NCBI RefSeq assembly: GCF_000711225.1
Contig: NZ_JOMG01000004.1
Span: 310,001 to 374,000 of the forward strand
Reading direction: 5' to 3'
From: Pelobacter seleniigenes DSM 18267
GTDB lineage: Bacteria; Desulfobacterota; Desulfuromonadia; Desulfuromonadales; Geopsychrobacteraceae
Length of the DNA: 64,000 bases
Each line of letters opens with the position of its first letter. Position 1 is the stretch's first letter. Shown here in pieces: positions 28,001-36,674 of this stretch. Position numbers and translations under genes: made by a program. The notes below the pieces were generated by a model that was not told the DNA's origin, did no database searches, and saw only the letters and a list, made by a program, of their open reading frames with translations.

Positions 28001-28542
28001 TCGCTACCTGTGAAGCCGCTGCCTTGCATGAGCGGACTGACAAGGAGAAGGTCCGGGTTTGCGGGATTGTCTCCGGAATCAAGGAACTGATCACCAAAAA
28101 AGGTGATCGCATGGCGTTTGTCTCCCTGGAGGATCTGAGCGGTTCCGTTGAAGTGGTGGTCTTCCCGGAAGTCTATGCTGCGGGTATGGAACTGCTCAAA
28201 GGGGAAGATCCGCTTTTGATCACCGGTGAACTGGATGTCGGGGAAGAGGCCTGCAAGGTGCTGGCAACGGAAGTTGCGCTGCTGAGCGAGGTGAAAAAAA
28301 CGCTGGCCAGAACGGTGCATATCCGATTGACGACCCCGGGTCTTGGTGATATGCACATGCGTCAGTTGAAATCCATTGTCCAGAAATATCGCGGCGACTG
28401 TGAAGTGCGCTTGCACATTGTCATCCCGAATCGCAGCGAAACGGTCATCAAACTGCCTGAACAGCTGAAAATGGCAGCATCCGATGAAGCGATGGCTGAT
28501 GCGGAAGCTCTGTTCGGGTATAATGTGATGAATTTTGAATAA
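25072..28542 (+). CDS. dnaE: DNA polymerase III alpha subunit
   Basis: 1156-residue replicative polymerase. PHP domain at the N-terminus (VHLHLHSQYSLLDG, TDHGNMFGA; residues 1-200); palm with the catalytic PDIDVDFC (Asp411, Asp413; a third Asp415) and NKSHSAAYA; DnaE-type helix-hairpin-helix (around 820-860), OB fold near 980-1060 and a C-terminal tau-binding region. Normal dnaE length; not the PolC type. ATG 25072 starts 308 bases from guaC, with no strong SD visible. Confidence 0.98.
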   Translation: MEHSNFVHLHLHSQYSLLDGAIKLNELINRAKEFKMPAVAMTDHGNMFGAAEFYSKAMAAGIKPILGCEVYVAPGSRFTKGNARGSSEASYHLVLLCMNLAGYKNICRLISAAYREGFYYKPRIDWELLAEHNEGLMALTACLGGELPTLINLNQPEEALNRAREMAQIFDNERLYIELQENYLPEQAKANAGLIQIANELDLPLVATNDCHYLKKEDAFAHEVLLCIQTGKTMDDPNRMRFPNDEFYLKSSEEMAALFPNQPEAIANTIRIAERCNLELDFKTYHFPQYEKPQDQTLDEVLADKSRTGLVERLAEIRKLRELTDEDVKIYEARLEEELTCIKQMGFPGYFLIVADFINWGKDHNIPVGPGRGSAAGSLVAFAIRITDIDPIPYNLLFERFLNPERISMPDIDVDFCIYGREKVIEYVRAKYGAENVAQIITFGTMLAKGVLRDVGRALNIPYGEVDKIAKLVPNVLGITLKDAIEQEPQLKNLIEKDPKVKELVKIALALEGLTRHASTHAAGVVVTPKPLPEYLPLYVDPKSGGQVTQYPMSYVEKIGLVKFDFLGLKTLTVIENAVRLIRAGKDPAFDLKLVRDDDRKTYELLSHGETTGVFQLESSGMKEYLVKLKPSCFEDLIAMVALYRPGPLGSGMVDSFIKRKHGVEKFKYDFPQLEPILKDTYGVIVYQEQVMLIAQTLARYSLGGADLLRRAMGKKKPEEMAKQKQIFMAGAKENQLDLKKAEAVFDLMEKFAAYGFNKSHSAAYALVAYHTAYLKAHYPVEFMAALLTEDMENTDKVIKNISEVRAMGIEVQPPDINASDRSFTVSDEAIRFGLGAVKGVGASALESILHVRKEEPFASLQDFCERVDLRKVNKKVGEALIKCGAFDSLGGKRAQYLAGLEESMEIGQRLQKEQQSGQDSLFGSEEILSVGGHGYGVLPDIAEWDEKTLLSYEKDALGFYVSGHPLARHSDAIKRFATCEAAALHERTDKEKVRVCGIVSGIKELITKKGDRMAFVSLEDLSGSVEVVVFPEVYAAGMELLKGEDPLLITGELDVGEEACKVLATEVALLSEVKKTLARTVHIRLTTPGLGDMHMRQLKSIVQKYRGDCEVRLHIVIPNRSETVIKLPEQLKMAASDEAMADAEALFGYNVMNFE

Positions 28543-28579
28543 ATTCGCATGGAAACCGATTGGTTCCAGGGACTTATAC

Positions 28580-28606
28580 TTGACCTGCCGGCTCGGAAGC
28601 TATACT
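28580..28606 (+). promoter_or_regulatory. Candidate accA promoter
   Basis: TTGACC (28580-28585), 15-base spacer, TATACT (28601-28606), 70 bases before accA. The spacer is one to two bases short. Confidence 0.4.
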
Positions 28607-28675
28607 GTGTTGCACTTCCGGAAACTCAGGATAAAGACCATGCACCGGCAACGTTAACGGGCAGGGAGGAATGCA

Positions 28676-29638
28676 ATGAACCACTACCTCGATTTTGAAA
28701 AACCGATCGCCGAACTTGAAACAAAAATCGGCGAATTACGGGAATATTCCACTGATAATGTCGATTTTTCCAGCGAAATAAGTAAGTTGGAGAAAAAAGC
28801 CGACAAGCTGAAGAAAGAGATTTTTTCCAATCTGACGCGTTGGCAGCGGACCCAGTTGGCCAGGCATGCCAATCGTCCCTACAGCCTTGATTATATCGAC
28901 CGCATTTTCACCGACTGGTTTGAAGTCCACGGTGACCGGAATTTCCGGGATGATCCCGCGTTGGTTTGCGGGTTTGCGCGAATTGAGGGTAAGCCCTGTT
29001 GCGTCATTGGACATCAAAAGGGGCGCAATACCAAAGAAAAGGTGATGCGCAATTTTGCCATGCCCAACCCGGAAGGGTATCGCAAGGCCTTACGGGTTAT
29101 GCAGATGGCTGATCAGTTCGGCCTGCCGATCTTCACATTTGTCGATACCCCCGGAGCATTCCCAGGTATCGGTGCCGAAGAGCGTGGCCAAGCTGAAGCG
29201 ATTGCGCGCAATCTGCGTGAAATGGCCATGCTGAAAGTCCCGGTCATCGTCACTGTGACCGGGGAAGGTGGGTCCGGCGGTGCTCTGGCCATCGCGGTCG
29301 GTAACCGTGTGCTGATGATGCAATATTCAGTTTATGCGGTTATTTCGCCGGAAGGCTGTGCGGCTATTCTCTGGGGAGATGGCAGCAAGGGTGCCCAAGC
29401 CGCTGAAGCCCTCAAATTGACGGCCCAGGATGTTGACAGTCTCAAGACGGTTATCGATGATGTTGTTCCGGAACCCCTCGGCGGGGCTCACCAGGATCAT
29501 GATCAAGCCGCCGAGATCCTCAAAGAGTACCTTTTGAAGCATCTGACCGAGCTTGAAGAGTATTCACCCGAAGGCTTGGTCGAGCAACGCTACCAGCGGT
29601 TCCGGGCTATGACCGAGGTCGAGGAACCGAAGAAATAA
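28676..29638 (+). CDS. accA: Acetyl-CoA carboxylase carboxyltransferase subunit alpha
   Basis: 320 residues, standard length. With AccD transfers the carboxyl group from biotin (on AccB) to acetyl-CoA, giving malonyl-CoA for fatty acid synthesis. Coiled N-terminal part ([19 protein letters not shown]), then the crotonase-like fold with [15 protein letters not shown] and [12 protein letters not shown] forming the oxyanion hole and biotin/CoA site. RBS GGGAGGA before ATG 28676. Five bases before rlpA; probably co-transcribed. Confidence 0.97.
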   Translation: MNHYLDFEKPIAELETKIGELREYSTDNVDFSSEISKLEKKADKLKKEIFSNLTRWQRTQLARHANRPYSLDYIDRIFTDWFEVHGDRNFRDDPALVCGFARIEGKPCCVIGHQKGRNTKEKVMRNFAMPNPEGYRKALRVMQMADQFGLPIFTFVDTPGAFPGIGAEERGQAEAIARNLREMAMLKVPVIVTVTGEGGSGGALAIAVGNRVLMMQYSVYAVISPEGCAAILWGDGSKGAQAAEALKLTAQDVDSLKTVIDDVVPEPLGGAHQDHDQAAEILKEYLLKHLTELEEYSPEGLVEQRYQRFRAMTEVEEPKK

Positions 29639-29643
29639 GTTTT

Positions 29644-30408
29644 ATGAAGCAGTTGCTCGGCGTGTGGAAATTATTTTTATTCCTGTCCTTGGCGATAATG
29701 CTCTCCAGTTGCGGCGGGGGGCACACCAGCAGAGTGATCGATTCGCCTGCCACCAGAGAGCTGCCCGGTTGGCAGAAGCCCTATGAGGTTGACGGTCAGC
29801 GTTATCAACCGCTGAGCAGTCACCAGGGCTTCCAGGAGCGCGGGGTTGCCAGTTGGTATGGGTCCAAATTCCACGGCCGGAAAACCAGTAACGGTGAAAC
29901 TTATGACATGTATGGTCTGAGTGCCGCCCACAAAACCCTTCCCATGGGTGTTTATGTCAAGGTCACCCATCTGAAAACCGGAAAACAGATTATTGTCCGG
30001 GTCAACGATCGAGGGCCTTTTGTGGCCGGTCGGATCATCGATTTATCTTATGGCGCTGCCAAACAACTGGGGATTGTCGAAACAGGAACCGCTCCGGTCC
30101 AGGTTGAGGCTCTAGGTTATCGCCAGGTGGTGCAGGGGAAAACCAGTTATGTGGCCCCGGCCAGTTACGATGCCGGGAGTTTCGCCATCCAGATTGGGGC
30201 TTTTGCCAATGCTGATAACGCCTATAAACTGGCATCCCAAATGCAGGCAAAATATGGCAAAGCCGTGGTTGCGACAGCGCTTGTCAATGAGCGAAAATTG
30301 TATCGGGTCCGGGTCGGTGATTACAAATCTCTGCACCATGCGGAGTTGGCCGTCGCAGATTTTGTCGGTCGCGGATTTACCGGAAGTTTTGTGGTTGCCT
30401 TTAATTGA
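29644..30408 (+). CDS. rlpA: RlpA-type septal lytic transglycosylase with SPOR domain
   Basis: 254-residue outer-membrane lipoprotein (lipobox LSSC, Cys23). The double-psi beta barrel (about 65-150) has ASWYGSKFHGRKTSNGE and RVNDRGPFV, the conserved RlpA active-site Asp/His; a C-terminal SPOR domain (about 180-254) begins FAIQIGAF and binds denuded glycan at the septum. In other bacteria RlpA cuts denuded peptidoglycan during daughter-cell separation. Follows accA by 5 bases. Confidence 0.93.
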   Translation: MKQLLGVWKLFLFLSLAIMLSSCGGGHTSRVIDSPATRELPGWQKPYEVDGQRYQPLSSHQGFQERGVASWYGSKFHGRKTSNGETYDMYGLSAAHKTLPMGVYVKVTHLKTGKQIIVRVNDRGPFVAGRIIDLSYGAAKQLGIVETGTAPVQVEALGYRQVVQGKTSYVAPASYDAGSFAIQIGAFANADNAYKLASQMQAKYGKAVVATALVNERKLYRVRVGDYKSLHHAELAVADFVGRGFTGSFVVAFN

Positions 30409-30721
30409 ACCTTGTTTGATTTTTTAACAAAGAATTTCTGAAAAAATTACATCTTTTCGATGTTGAATGATTAAAGTATTGAATTTGTTGGTGAAAATAT
30501 TTTTCAAAATATCATTAGTTGTGCATCTAATTACTTGCTTTTAAATCGGGTCCGTGATAGCGTTGCTTCTGCTTAAAGCCCAGTTTGTGTTGACTTTTTA
30601 CTGCCAGACAGAGAAGACCCGCACAGACCAAGTTGGGCTGAGCGGTTTTTTTTAGCATGCAGATAAAACGCTGCATCACGTAAACATCCCCACAAGGGGA
30701 CCCAAGCAAGGAGAAAGCAAG
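30409..30721 (+). promoter_or_regulatory. Long AT-rich leader of the cold-shock gene
   Basis: 313 bases, more AT-rich than its neighbours, with no gene. Arms AGCCCAGTTT (about 30577-30586) and AAGTTGGGCT (30630-30639) can pair (8 of 10), and are followed by T8 at 30646-30653, resembling an attenuator in the middle of the leader. Long structured leaders are typical of cold-shock mRNAs. Confidence 0.45.
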
Positions 30722-30922
30722 ATGGCAGAAGGTACAGTCAAGTGGTTTAACGATTCAAAAGGTTTCGGTTTCATTGAGCAGGATAATGGTCCTGACGTTT
30801 TCGTGCATTTTTCAGCAATCAGCGGAGACGGCTTCAAATCTCTGGCGGAAGGCATGCGGGTCAGCTTTGACGTTGTTGAAGGTCAAAAAGGACCTCAAGC
30901 CAGCAACGTTTGTAAGCTCTAA
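30722..30922 (+). CDS. Cold-shock domain protein, CspA family
   Basis: 66 residues, a single cold-shock OB fold. RNP1 KGFGFIEQ and RNP2 VFVHFSAI are intact, so it should bind single-stranded RNA/DNA as a chaperone. RBS AAGGAGA before ATG 30722. Monocistronic between a long leader and a terminator. Confidence 0.95.
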   Translation: MAEGTVKWFNDSKGFGFIEQDNGPDVFVHFSAISGDGFKSLAEGMRVSFDVVEGQKGPQASNVCKL

Positions 30923-30945
30923 AAATATAAAGAGCATAAAATTTC

Positions 30946-30977
30946 AAGGCCTCGCAGTTTTCTGCGGGGCCTTTTTT
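30946..30977 (+). terminator. Terminator of the cold-shock gene
   Basis: AAGGCCTCGCAG pairs with CTGCGGGGCCTT around a TTTT-type loop, followed by a T-run. Confidence 0.9.
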
Positions 30978-31134
30978 GGTTTTTCTTCTCGTCTTCCCAT
31001 ATCCGCTACTCAGCAGTTTTTTCCCAGTCGCCATCGCCGGGTCATGTCCGCTCCTGTTTGCTTTAGTCCTGAGGGCATTTTCACATTTGTTTCCAAATAA
31101 CGTATAATGCTGACAACGACCGAAAAGGACCGGC

Positions 31135-32076
31135 ATGGAACTTTACCAGCGCAAACAACTTCTTGAAATTGTTGACAGTCTTTCCCGTGACTATCTCCAG
31201 GGCAAATATCGGGCGATTCGTACGGCCCTGATCTGTTTATTGGCCGGCGGACACCTGTTAATCGAGGACCTGCCAGGGCTCGGCAAGACCAGCCTGGCTT
31301 TGGCGCTGGCCGGGACTCTGGACCTTGATTTCGGACGCATTCAATGCACCAGCGATCTGGTTCCTTCGGATATCACCGGGCTGTCCATCTTCGATCAAAA
31401 AAAGAACCATTTCCGTTTTGTCCGTGGCCCGATTTTCAATAATCTCCTGTTGGTTGATGAAATCAACCGAACCACCCCGAAAACCCAAAGCGCCATGCTT
31501 GAAGCGATGGAGGAGGCCCGGGTGACGGTGGAAGGGGAGACCTACCTTCTGCCCGATCCGTTTATGGTCATAGCGACCCAGAACCCGCTTGATCAGGTCG
31601 GCACCTTTCCGCTCCCCGAGGCCCAGCTTGACCGTTTCCTGCTCAAGACCGACATCGGCTACCCTCCAGCGGCACTGGAAAGGGAGATTATCCGGAACGG
31701 CAGTGCCCGGGATGCATTGACCACCATTCAGCCGCTGCTACAACCAGACAAGATCAGACAGACCCGGCAGTTTATCAGGGATGAGATCAAACTTCATAAT
31801 CGGGTGGTGGATTACATTTATCAGCTGCTCGATGCCAGTCGTAACGAGCCGCGCATCCTCTCTGGAATTTCCACCAGAGGTGGGTTGAGCCTGGCCGCGG
31901 CGGCAAAGGTCGTCGCCTATCTCGAAGGCAGGGATTTTGTGATCCCGGAAGATGTTCAGCAAGTGGCCCCGGCGGTGGCAAGCCACCGGATCCTGCTGAA
32001 CCCTGAATTTCAAATGCTGCGGAAAGAGGAGGTCCTCAAATCTTTGCTAGAAAAAGTCGCCGTTCCTATCGCCTGA
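31135..32076 (+). CDS. MoxR family AAA+ ATPase
   Basis: 313 residues. Walker A-like GLGKTSLA (EDLPGLGKT), Walker B LLVDEINR, sensor 1 and ATQNPLDQVGTFPLPEAQLDRF, the MoxR hallmark. MoxR proteins act as chaperones for maturation of VWA or DUF58/transglutaminase partners. AAGGA lies 7 bases before ATG 31135. First gene of a three-gene unit with DUF58 and TgpA-like genes; its 3' end overlaps the DUF58 start. Confidence 0.92.
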   Translation: MELYQRKQLLEIVDSLSRDYLQGKYRAIRTALICLLAGGHLLIEDLPGLGKTSLALALAGTLDLDFGRIQCTSDLVPSDITGLSIFDQKKNHFRFVRGPIFNNLLLVDEINRTTPKTQSAMLEAMEEARVTVEGETYLLPDPFMVIATQNPLDQVGTFPLPEAQLDRFLLKTDIGYPPAALEREIIRNGSARDALTTIQPLLQPDKIRQTRQFIRDEIKLHNRVVDYIYQLLDASRNEPRILSGISTRGGLSLAAAAKVVAYLEGRDFVIPEDVQQVAPAVASHRILLNPEFQMLRKEEVLKSLLEKVAVPIA

Positions 32077-32948
32077 CTCTGACCCTCGCCGGTGGATTGT
32101 ATATCCTGTTGACCCTGCTGCTCGGGTTCGCTGCAGTGAATACCGGTAACAACCTGCTTTATCTGTTGGTATCGGCATTGCTGGGTTTTATGGCTGTTTC
32201 AGGGCTGCTGGGGCAGCAAAACCTGCAACATGTTATGGTTTCATGTTTGCCGGGGCAGGAATTGTATGCTGGAATTCAGGGCTCTGCGACGGTTAAAGTG
32301 TTCAATCGGCACCGGTTCTGGCCGGTTTTTCTGATCAGGGTCGAGATTGCCGGGCATTCATTTCTAGCGCCGATTATTCCCGCCGGCCAGGGGGTGAGCG
32401 GACATATCCCTTTGACCATGGCTCGGCGTGGTTATCAGCCGTTGCCCGAACTACGCCTTAAGTCCTGCTTTCCGGTAAATTTTTTTGTTCGCTCCCGGCA
32501 ATGGAGCGACGAACAGCAATTGCTGGTGTTCCCCACCCCGAGCACCACAACCCAGTCGTTGACCGAGGCTGCGAATCCAGCAGCCCGGGTCCAGGAATCC
32601 ACGGCAAGAGGCTCCGAAGGCGATATCCACAGCATCGGTGACTACGTCCCCGGTGATCCTCTGAAAACAATCCACTGGAAATTGTCAGCCCGGCAGCAGA
32701 ACCTGAAAATCAAACAGCTCAATCGTCCTCTTTCAGAAAGTGTTGTTATTGATCTTGCCGAGTTGCCGGGGGAGGTGGAAGCGCGGTTGAGTCAGGGAAG
32801 TTATTTGATTAATCATCACTATCGTCAAGGACGGGCCGTCGGCTTGCGGTTGGCGGACCGTTGCTGGGTGCCGGCCCTGGGTGACAGTCATAGGTACCGG
32901 TTATTGAAAGCGCTGGCTTTGTATGATCCGTCTCGCCAAAATTCTTGA
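32040..32948 (+). CDS. DUF58 family protein, probable AUC start
   Basis: About 302 residues. Two N-terminal membrane segments (about 19-35 and 40-55: AGGLYILLTLLLGFAAVN, NLLYLLVSALLG), then a beta-rich part and the DUF58 core with GDPLKTIHWKLSARQQ. The family normally begins with a short basic RxRYRLTxAG segment before TM1; that stretch (RKSRRSYRLTLTLAG) is in frame here but only starts upstream of TTG 32097, between stop 32004 and 32097 no ATG/GTG exists. ATC 32040 lies 6 bases after a perfect AGGAGGT, so it is the best start. If TTG 32097 is used the basic segment is lost. Overlaps moxR by 37 bases and tgpA by 26. Confidence 0.82.
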   Translation: MFARKSRRSYRLTLTLAGGLYILLTLLLGFAAVNTGNNLLYLLVSALLGFMAVSGLLGQQNLQHVMVSCLPGQELYAGIQGSATVKVFNRHRFWPVFLIRVEIAGHSFLAPIIPAGQGVSGHIPLTMARRGYQPLPELRLKSCFPVNFFVRSRQWSDEQQLLVFPTPSTTTQSLTEAANPAARVQESTARGSEGDIHSIGDYVPGDPLKTIHWKLSARQQNLKIKQLNRPLSESVVIDLAELPGEVEARLSQGSYLINHHYRQGRAVGLRLADRCWVPALGDSHRYRLLKALALYDPSRQNS

Positions 32949-34830
32949 CTACCTGCTCTATGTCGGAGTCTTGGCGGCGCTCATTCCCGCGGCTCCATTT
33001 CTGCATTGGTGGGTGCTGGCCGTTCTGGGGAGTGGCTTTTTGTGGGCTGTCTCGCCGCTGCCCGTTGCGGGGCGATTGCCGCGGCTGGGCGTCGCCGGTC
33101 TGGTGCTCTGCCTGATCGGGATTCTGATCCCGCGCATGTCCAGAACTGAGATTGTTTTGCCGTTGGTGGAGATCCTCTGTCTGCTGTTGGCCGAACGGCT
33201 GATCGGCCCGAAATCTCCCCGTCATATTCTGCAGATTTTTTTACTCGCCCTGGTTGTGTTGGGGGCGTCCTCACTGTTGACCCTGAATATGGTCTATCTT
33301 GGCTGTCTGGTGACCCTGGTCACCAGCCTGACCATGGGATTGATCGTCCTGAGTTTTGTCGCGGCGGACAGCCGACTCAGCTTCAGCCGAAATGAATTCA
33401 GGCTCCTGGGAAAGGTGTTACTGATGCTGCCCGCCGGTTCCTTGCTCCTGATGGGGTTGCTGTTCTTCATTTTGCCGCGGACCCAGTTGCCACTATGGAA
33501 TTTTCTCAATCCGCCAGCGCGTTCGACCATTGGTATGACCGACCGGATCCGGCCGGGGTCGGTTGCGGAGCTGGTTGGAAATAACCAGGTTGCTTTTCGG
33601 GCTGAAACCGAGCGTTTGCCGGTGGATAAGCTGTATTGGCGCGGGGTGGTGCTGAATCGTATCGCCGGGGCCTCCTGGCTGCGGACCGAACGGATTCCGC
33701 CGGAGGGTTATGTGTCGGGGAACGGGCCGCAGCAGCAGGTTGCCATGCAGCTGGAAGCCCAGGCGGATCGTTATCTGGTCAGCCTGGATCATAGCGCTGA
33801 TCTCAATGGCTTGCGTTATGAACAGACTGCGGATGGGATCTTCCTGCGCCGGGGGCGGGACCGACGCCAGCAGGGGTACCTGATGAATTGGGCTGCGGAC
33901 AGTCGCCGCCAGCTCCGAGGGAGTATGGAATTTTACCTGGCCCGACCTGACACCGTATCCTCGCGGCTCGCCGAGGTCGCAGCCGGGATCCGTGCCCTTC
34001 CGGCTGGTTTTGCGCAGAAGGTGCAGGCCTTGGAAGATTTTTTCCGGGCACAGCAGCTCAGCTATTCAGCCCAGAACATCGCTTTGACAGAGCAGCCGGT
34101 TGATTATTTCCTGTTTGAATCCAAGCGGGGCTACTGTGAGTATTTCGCCTCCTCCTTTGCCACCTTGCTGCGCTTGGCCGGGATTCCCAGCCGCTTGGTT
34201 GGCGGCTATTTGGGCGGGGACTACAACGAGTTGGGCGGATATTATCTGGTGACGGAAAATCGGGCCCATGTCTGGGTGGAGGCCCTGGATGAACAGGGTG
34301 TCTGGCAGCGCCTGGATCCCAGCCGACTGGCGGTCAATGCCGAGCAATCCTTTGCCCGGCAGCGTGGCCAGGGGCTGTCGAACTGGCAGATTTTTACCGA
34401 CACCCTGGCGCTGCTCTGGACCAGAAGTGTGCTGAACTATGATCTGCAGGGGCAGCTGGCCTTGCTCAAAGCAGCTGTCGGCAAGGTTCAAAACGCTGGG
34501 ACCGCTCAGTCCGAGCCAACTGCTTCGCAAGCGCCGTTCCTGGTCGGTTTGTCGTTGTTTCTGGTGCTGTCCTTAGCTGGTGGCTGGTTCCTGCGCCGCT
34601 TCAGTGTAGTGATTCTGGTGCGGGATTTTCGTCGCAAAGTTGCCCATCAGCAGGGACTTTCTGAATTAACTCCGTCGATCGGGTTGTATCAGGCTGCCGG
34701 GCAATTGAAGGATCCGTTGAGTGATGAATTTGCCGGTATTTTGGGGCGCAGTCTGTATACCGATCAACCTCTGACCTGGCAGCAGCGCTGGCGGCTGCGG
34801 CGGATCATTAAACTGATTAAATGGCTCTGA
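32923..34830 (+). CDS. TgpA-like membrane transglutaminase
   Basis: 635 residues. Several N-terminal membrane helices (about 8-30, 40-62, 95-125, 160-185; DUF3488), then a periplasmic transglutaminase-like domain with the catalytic Cys in GYCEYFASSF, His in NRAHVWVEAL and Asp in RLDPSR, a TM near 535-555 and a C-terminal tail (DUF4129-like). Pseudomonas TgpA is an essential periplasmic transglutaminase. ATG 32923 lies inside the end of the DUF58 gene, so translation is coupled. With MoxR and DUF58 it likely forms one maturation unit (inference). Confidence 0.9.
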   Translation: MIRLAKILDYLLYVGVLAALIPAAPFLHWWVLAVLGSGFLWAVSPLPVAGRLPRLGVAGLVLCLIGILIPRMSRTEIVLPLVEILCLLLAERLIGPKSPRHILQIFLLALVVLGASSLLTLNMVYLGCLVTLVTSLTMGLIVLSFVAADSRLSFSRNEFRLLGKVLLMLPAGSLLLMGLLFFILPRTQLPLWNFLNPPARSTIGMTDRIRPGSVAELVGNNQVAFRAETERLPVDKLYWRGVVLNRIAGASWLRTERIPPEGYVSGNGPQQQVAMQLEAQADRYLVSLDHSADLNGLRYEQTADGIFLRRGRDRRQQGYLMNWAADSRRQLRGSMEFYLARPDTVSSRLAEVAAGIRALPAGFAQKVQALEDFFRAQQLSYSAQNIALTEQPVDYFLFESKRGYCEYFASSFATLLRLAGIPSRLVGGYLGGDYNELGGYYLVTENRAHVWVEALDEQGVWQRLDPSRLAVNAEQSFARQRGQGLSNWQIFTDTLALLWTRSVLNYDLQGQLALLKAAVGKVQNAGTAQSEPTASQAPFLVGLSLFLVLSLAGGWFLRRFSVVILVRDFRRKVAHQQGLSELTPSIGLYQAAGQLKDPLSDEFAGILGRSLYTDQPLTWQQRWRLRRIIKLIKWL

Positions 34831-34922
34831 CTTCGTATTGCTGTTGCATTGTTACTATCCCTTGAGGATAATAACCACTTGAAACTTATTGTTATCCGTC
34901 ATTGTTTGAAAGGAATCGACTT

Positions 34923-35144
34923 ATGCCGTATGTTGAAGTGAATATCACCAAGGGGGCGAGTAAGGAACAGAAAGCCGAGCTTGTCGACGGTATCACCGAA
35001 TTGCTGGTGAAAGTCCTTAACAAGAATCCCGCCTCGACTCATGTCATCATCAAGGAGTTTGAAACCGACAGCTGGGGGATTTCCGGACGGTCGGTCAAAA
35101 AGTTGCGGGCTGAAGGAAAAACCAATAATATTTCCAAAAGTTGA
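34923..35144 (+). CDS. 4-Oxalocrotonate tautomerase family protein
   Basis: 73 residues. After Met removal begins PYVEVNITKGA; Pro1 is the catalytic base of the family, which tautomerises enol/keto acids. Arg/Lys in KGASKEQKAE and GISGRSVKK is consistent with substrate binding. The start at 34923 is fixed by AAAGGAA and by the need for Pro next to Met; an in-frame ATG at 34902 is without a ribosome site. Substrate unknown. Followed after 18 bases by the zinc-ribbon gene. Confidence 0.9.
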   Translation: MPYVEVNITKGASKEQKAELVDGITELLVKVLNKNPASTHVIIKEFETDSWGISGRSVKKLRAEGKTNNISKS

Positions 35145-35162
35145 GTAAAAGGAATTTTGCTT

Positions 35163-35384
35163 ATGTCCAACCCCGGCGAGTTCCTGCAGGCTTGTGCCGA
35201 CGGTAAGATCTGGGTCTATTGCCCGGTCTGCGAGGATGCGAAAAATATCAACGATGTTGAAAATATCGATTGCATCGGTCACCAATCCTATTGGGGGGAT
35301 GAACCCTGGTGGCATGACATCCGGGTATTTAAGTGTCCGGAGTGCGAAACCGTGCAGCAATCGAAAATCGAATACCAGCCCTGA
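35163..35384 (+). CDS. Small zinc-ribbon-like protein
   Basis: 73 residues with CPVC near residue 19 and CPEC near 57, spaced like a zinc ribbon. No membrane segment. Not recognised as a named family. AAAGGAA 8 bases before ATG 35163. Probably in one transcript with the tautomerase; a weak terminator follows. Confidence 0.8.
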   Translation: MSNPGEFLQACADGKIWVYCPVCEDAKNINDVENIDCIGHQSYWGDEPWWHDIRVFKCPECETVQQSKIEYQP

Positions 35385-35405
35385 ATCTGCTTTCCGGGTT
35401 GCCAG

Positions 35406-35432
35406 AAGGGAGCCGTCTGCGCTCCTTTTTTT
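35406..35432 (+). terminator. Terminator after the zinc-ribbon gene
   Basis: GGAGC (35409-35413) pairs with GCTCC (35421-35425), extended by weak pairs, then T7. Confidence 0.7.
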
Positions 35433-35450
35433 GTTGGGCTGAGAGTGGTC

Positions 35451-36545
35451 GTGAAAAACCCTTTCCCATTTCGACACATTGAACCGATATTTTTTGCCGG
35501 TTTGCTGGATGACCCGATCCTGCTGGTCCGCATCCGGCCTTCAGGGCGCCTGCTCATGTTCGATTGTGGTCAGGTGCATCATCTCGCCAAGCGAAATTTT
35601 ACCCATCTGGACGCAATCTTCATCAGCCATGGTCATATGGATCACTGGATGGGCATCGACAGCGTCATCCGCCATCTGATTGCCGCAAACCGCACCCTTG
35701 ACCTGTTCGGTCCCATTGGACTCGCTGATAAAATGGCTCACAAGCTGGCCGGCTATGACTGGAATCTGGTTGAAGATTATTGGTGTAGTTTCAGGGTCCA
35801 CGAGATCTCGCCGGCGCAGATCACGACCTATCTGTTCTCCGGTCCTGCCGGTTTCGAGCGCAGTCCGCTGGAGACCAGGACTCACGACAGCAGCCCCATT
35901 TACGAGACAACCCACTGCCGGGTCTATGCCGATTCCTGTAGCCACGGTATCGAGAGTCTCATCTACCGGCTTGATGAACGACCGTCCTTCAGAATCGATG
36001 CAGCCCGCCTCAAAGAATTAGGGTTGCGCCCTGGTTCCTGGCTTGGCGAACTCAAGGAGTATTTCTTCACCCGCCGGCCAGGGAATATCCGCTTGACGGT
36101 GCCCCTCGACAACGGCGTCGAAAAGCAGATCCATGAAATCGGCCAGTTGGATGAGCTGCTCAAGCAGATCGTGTCGCCGCAAACCGTGTCCTCTCTGGGC
36201 TATATCAGCGATATCGGCTTTCACGCAGAAAATATCAGGACCATTGCCGGGTTCATGGTCGGAGTCGAGTTACTGTTCTGCGAATGTACCTATTTAAGCG
36301 AAGACAAAGAAAAGGCCAGGGTTGCCGACCATCTTTGCAGCGAGGATGTCAATCAATTGCTCAGGATGCTGCGGCCCGCCTGGTTTGTGCCGATGCATTT
36401 ATCCAAAACCTATCGAAGACGGACCGACCTGCTGTTTCGGCAGCAGGTCCCCCAGCCGCCGACGCGGCTTGTTGTCATGCCGCCATTCATGACTCCGCGG
36501 CCGCTGCGGGCTGATGAGGTTGTCTGGAGCGAAATTAGCGAATGA
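35451..36545 (+). CDS. Metallo-beta-lactamase fold hydrolase, RNase Z-like
   Basis: 364 residues. HGHMDH (in ISHGHMDHW) is the zinc-binding motif; further His/Asp in YADSCSHGIES and CECTYL...DHLCSEDV match RNase Z-like/ElaC-group folds, but it is longer and lacks the usual extended arm; it may act on nucleic acids or small molecules. Starts at GTG 35451 or 35445; no strong ribosome site is seen for either, because both sit behind the terminator. Ends 130 bases before mgsA. Confidence 0.82.
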   Translation: MKNPFPFRHIEPIFFAGLLDDPILLVRIRPSGRLLMFDCGQVHHLAKRNFTHLDAIFISHGHMDHWMGIDSVIRHLIAANRTLDLFGPIGLADKMAHKLAGYDWNLVEDYWCSFRVHEISPAQITTYLFSGPAGFERSPLETRTHDSSPIYETTHCRVYADSCSHGIESLIYRLDERPSFRIDAARLKELGLRPGSWLGELKEYFFTRRPGNIRLTVPLDNGVEKQIHEIGQLDELLKQIVSPQTVSSLGYISDIGFHAENIRTIAGFMVGVELLFCECTYLSEDKEKARVADHLCSEDVNQLLRMLRPAWFVPMHLSKTYRRRTDLLFRQQVPQPPTRLVVMPPFMTPRPLRADEVVWSEISE

Positions 36546-36674
36546 CATTGTGAGTAAAAAAATATATTTTTCATCTCTTTTTAACCTTGGAATGACAGCT
36601 TGATATGGCTGTAACGGGAATGCGGGCGGCACTGTTGCTGTTTGCTCCTGTTTGCTAACGAAAAAAGGAACTGG

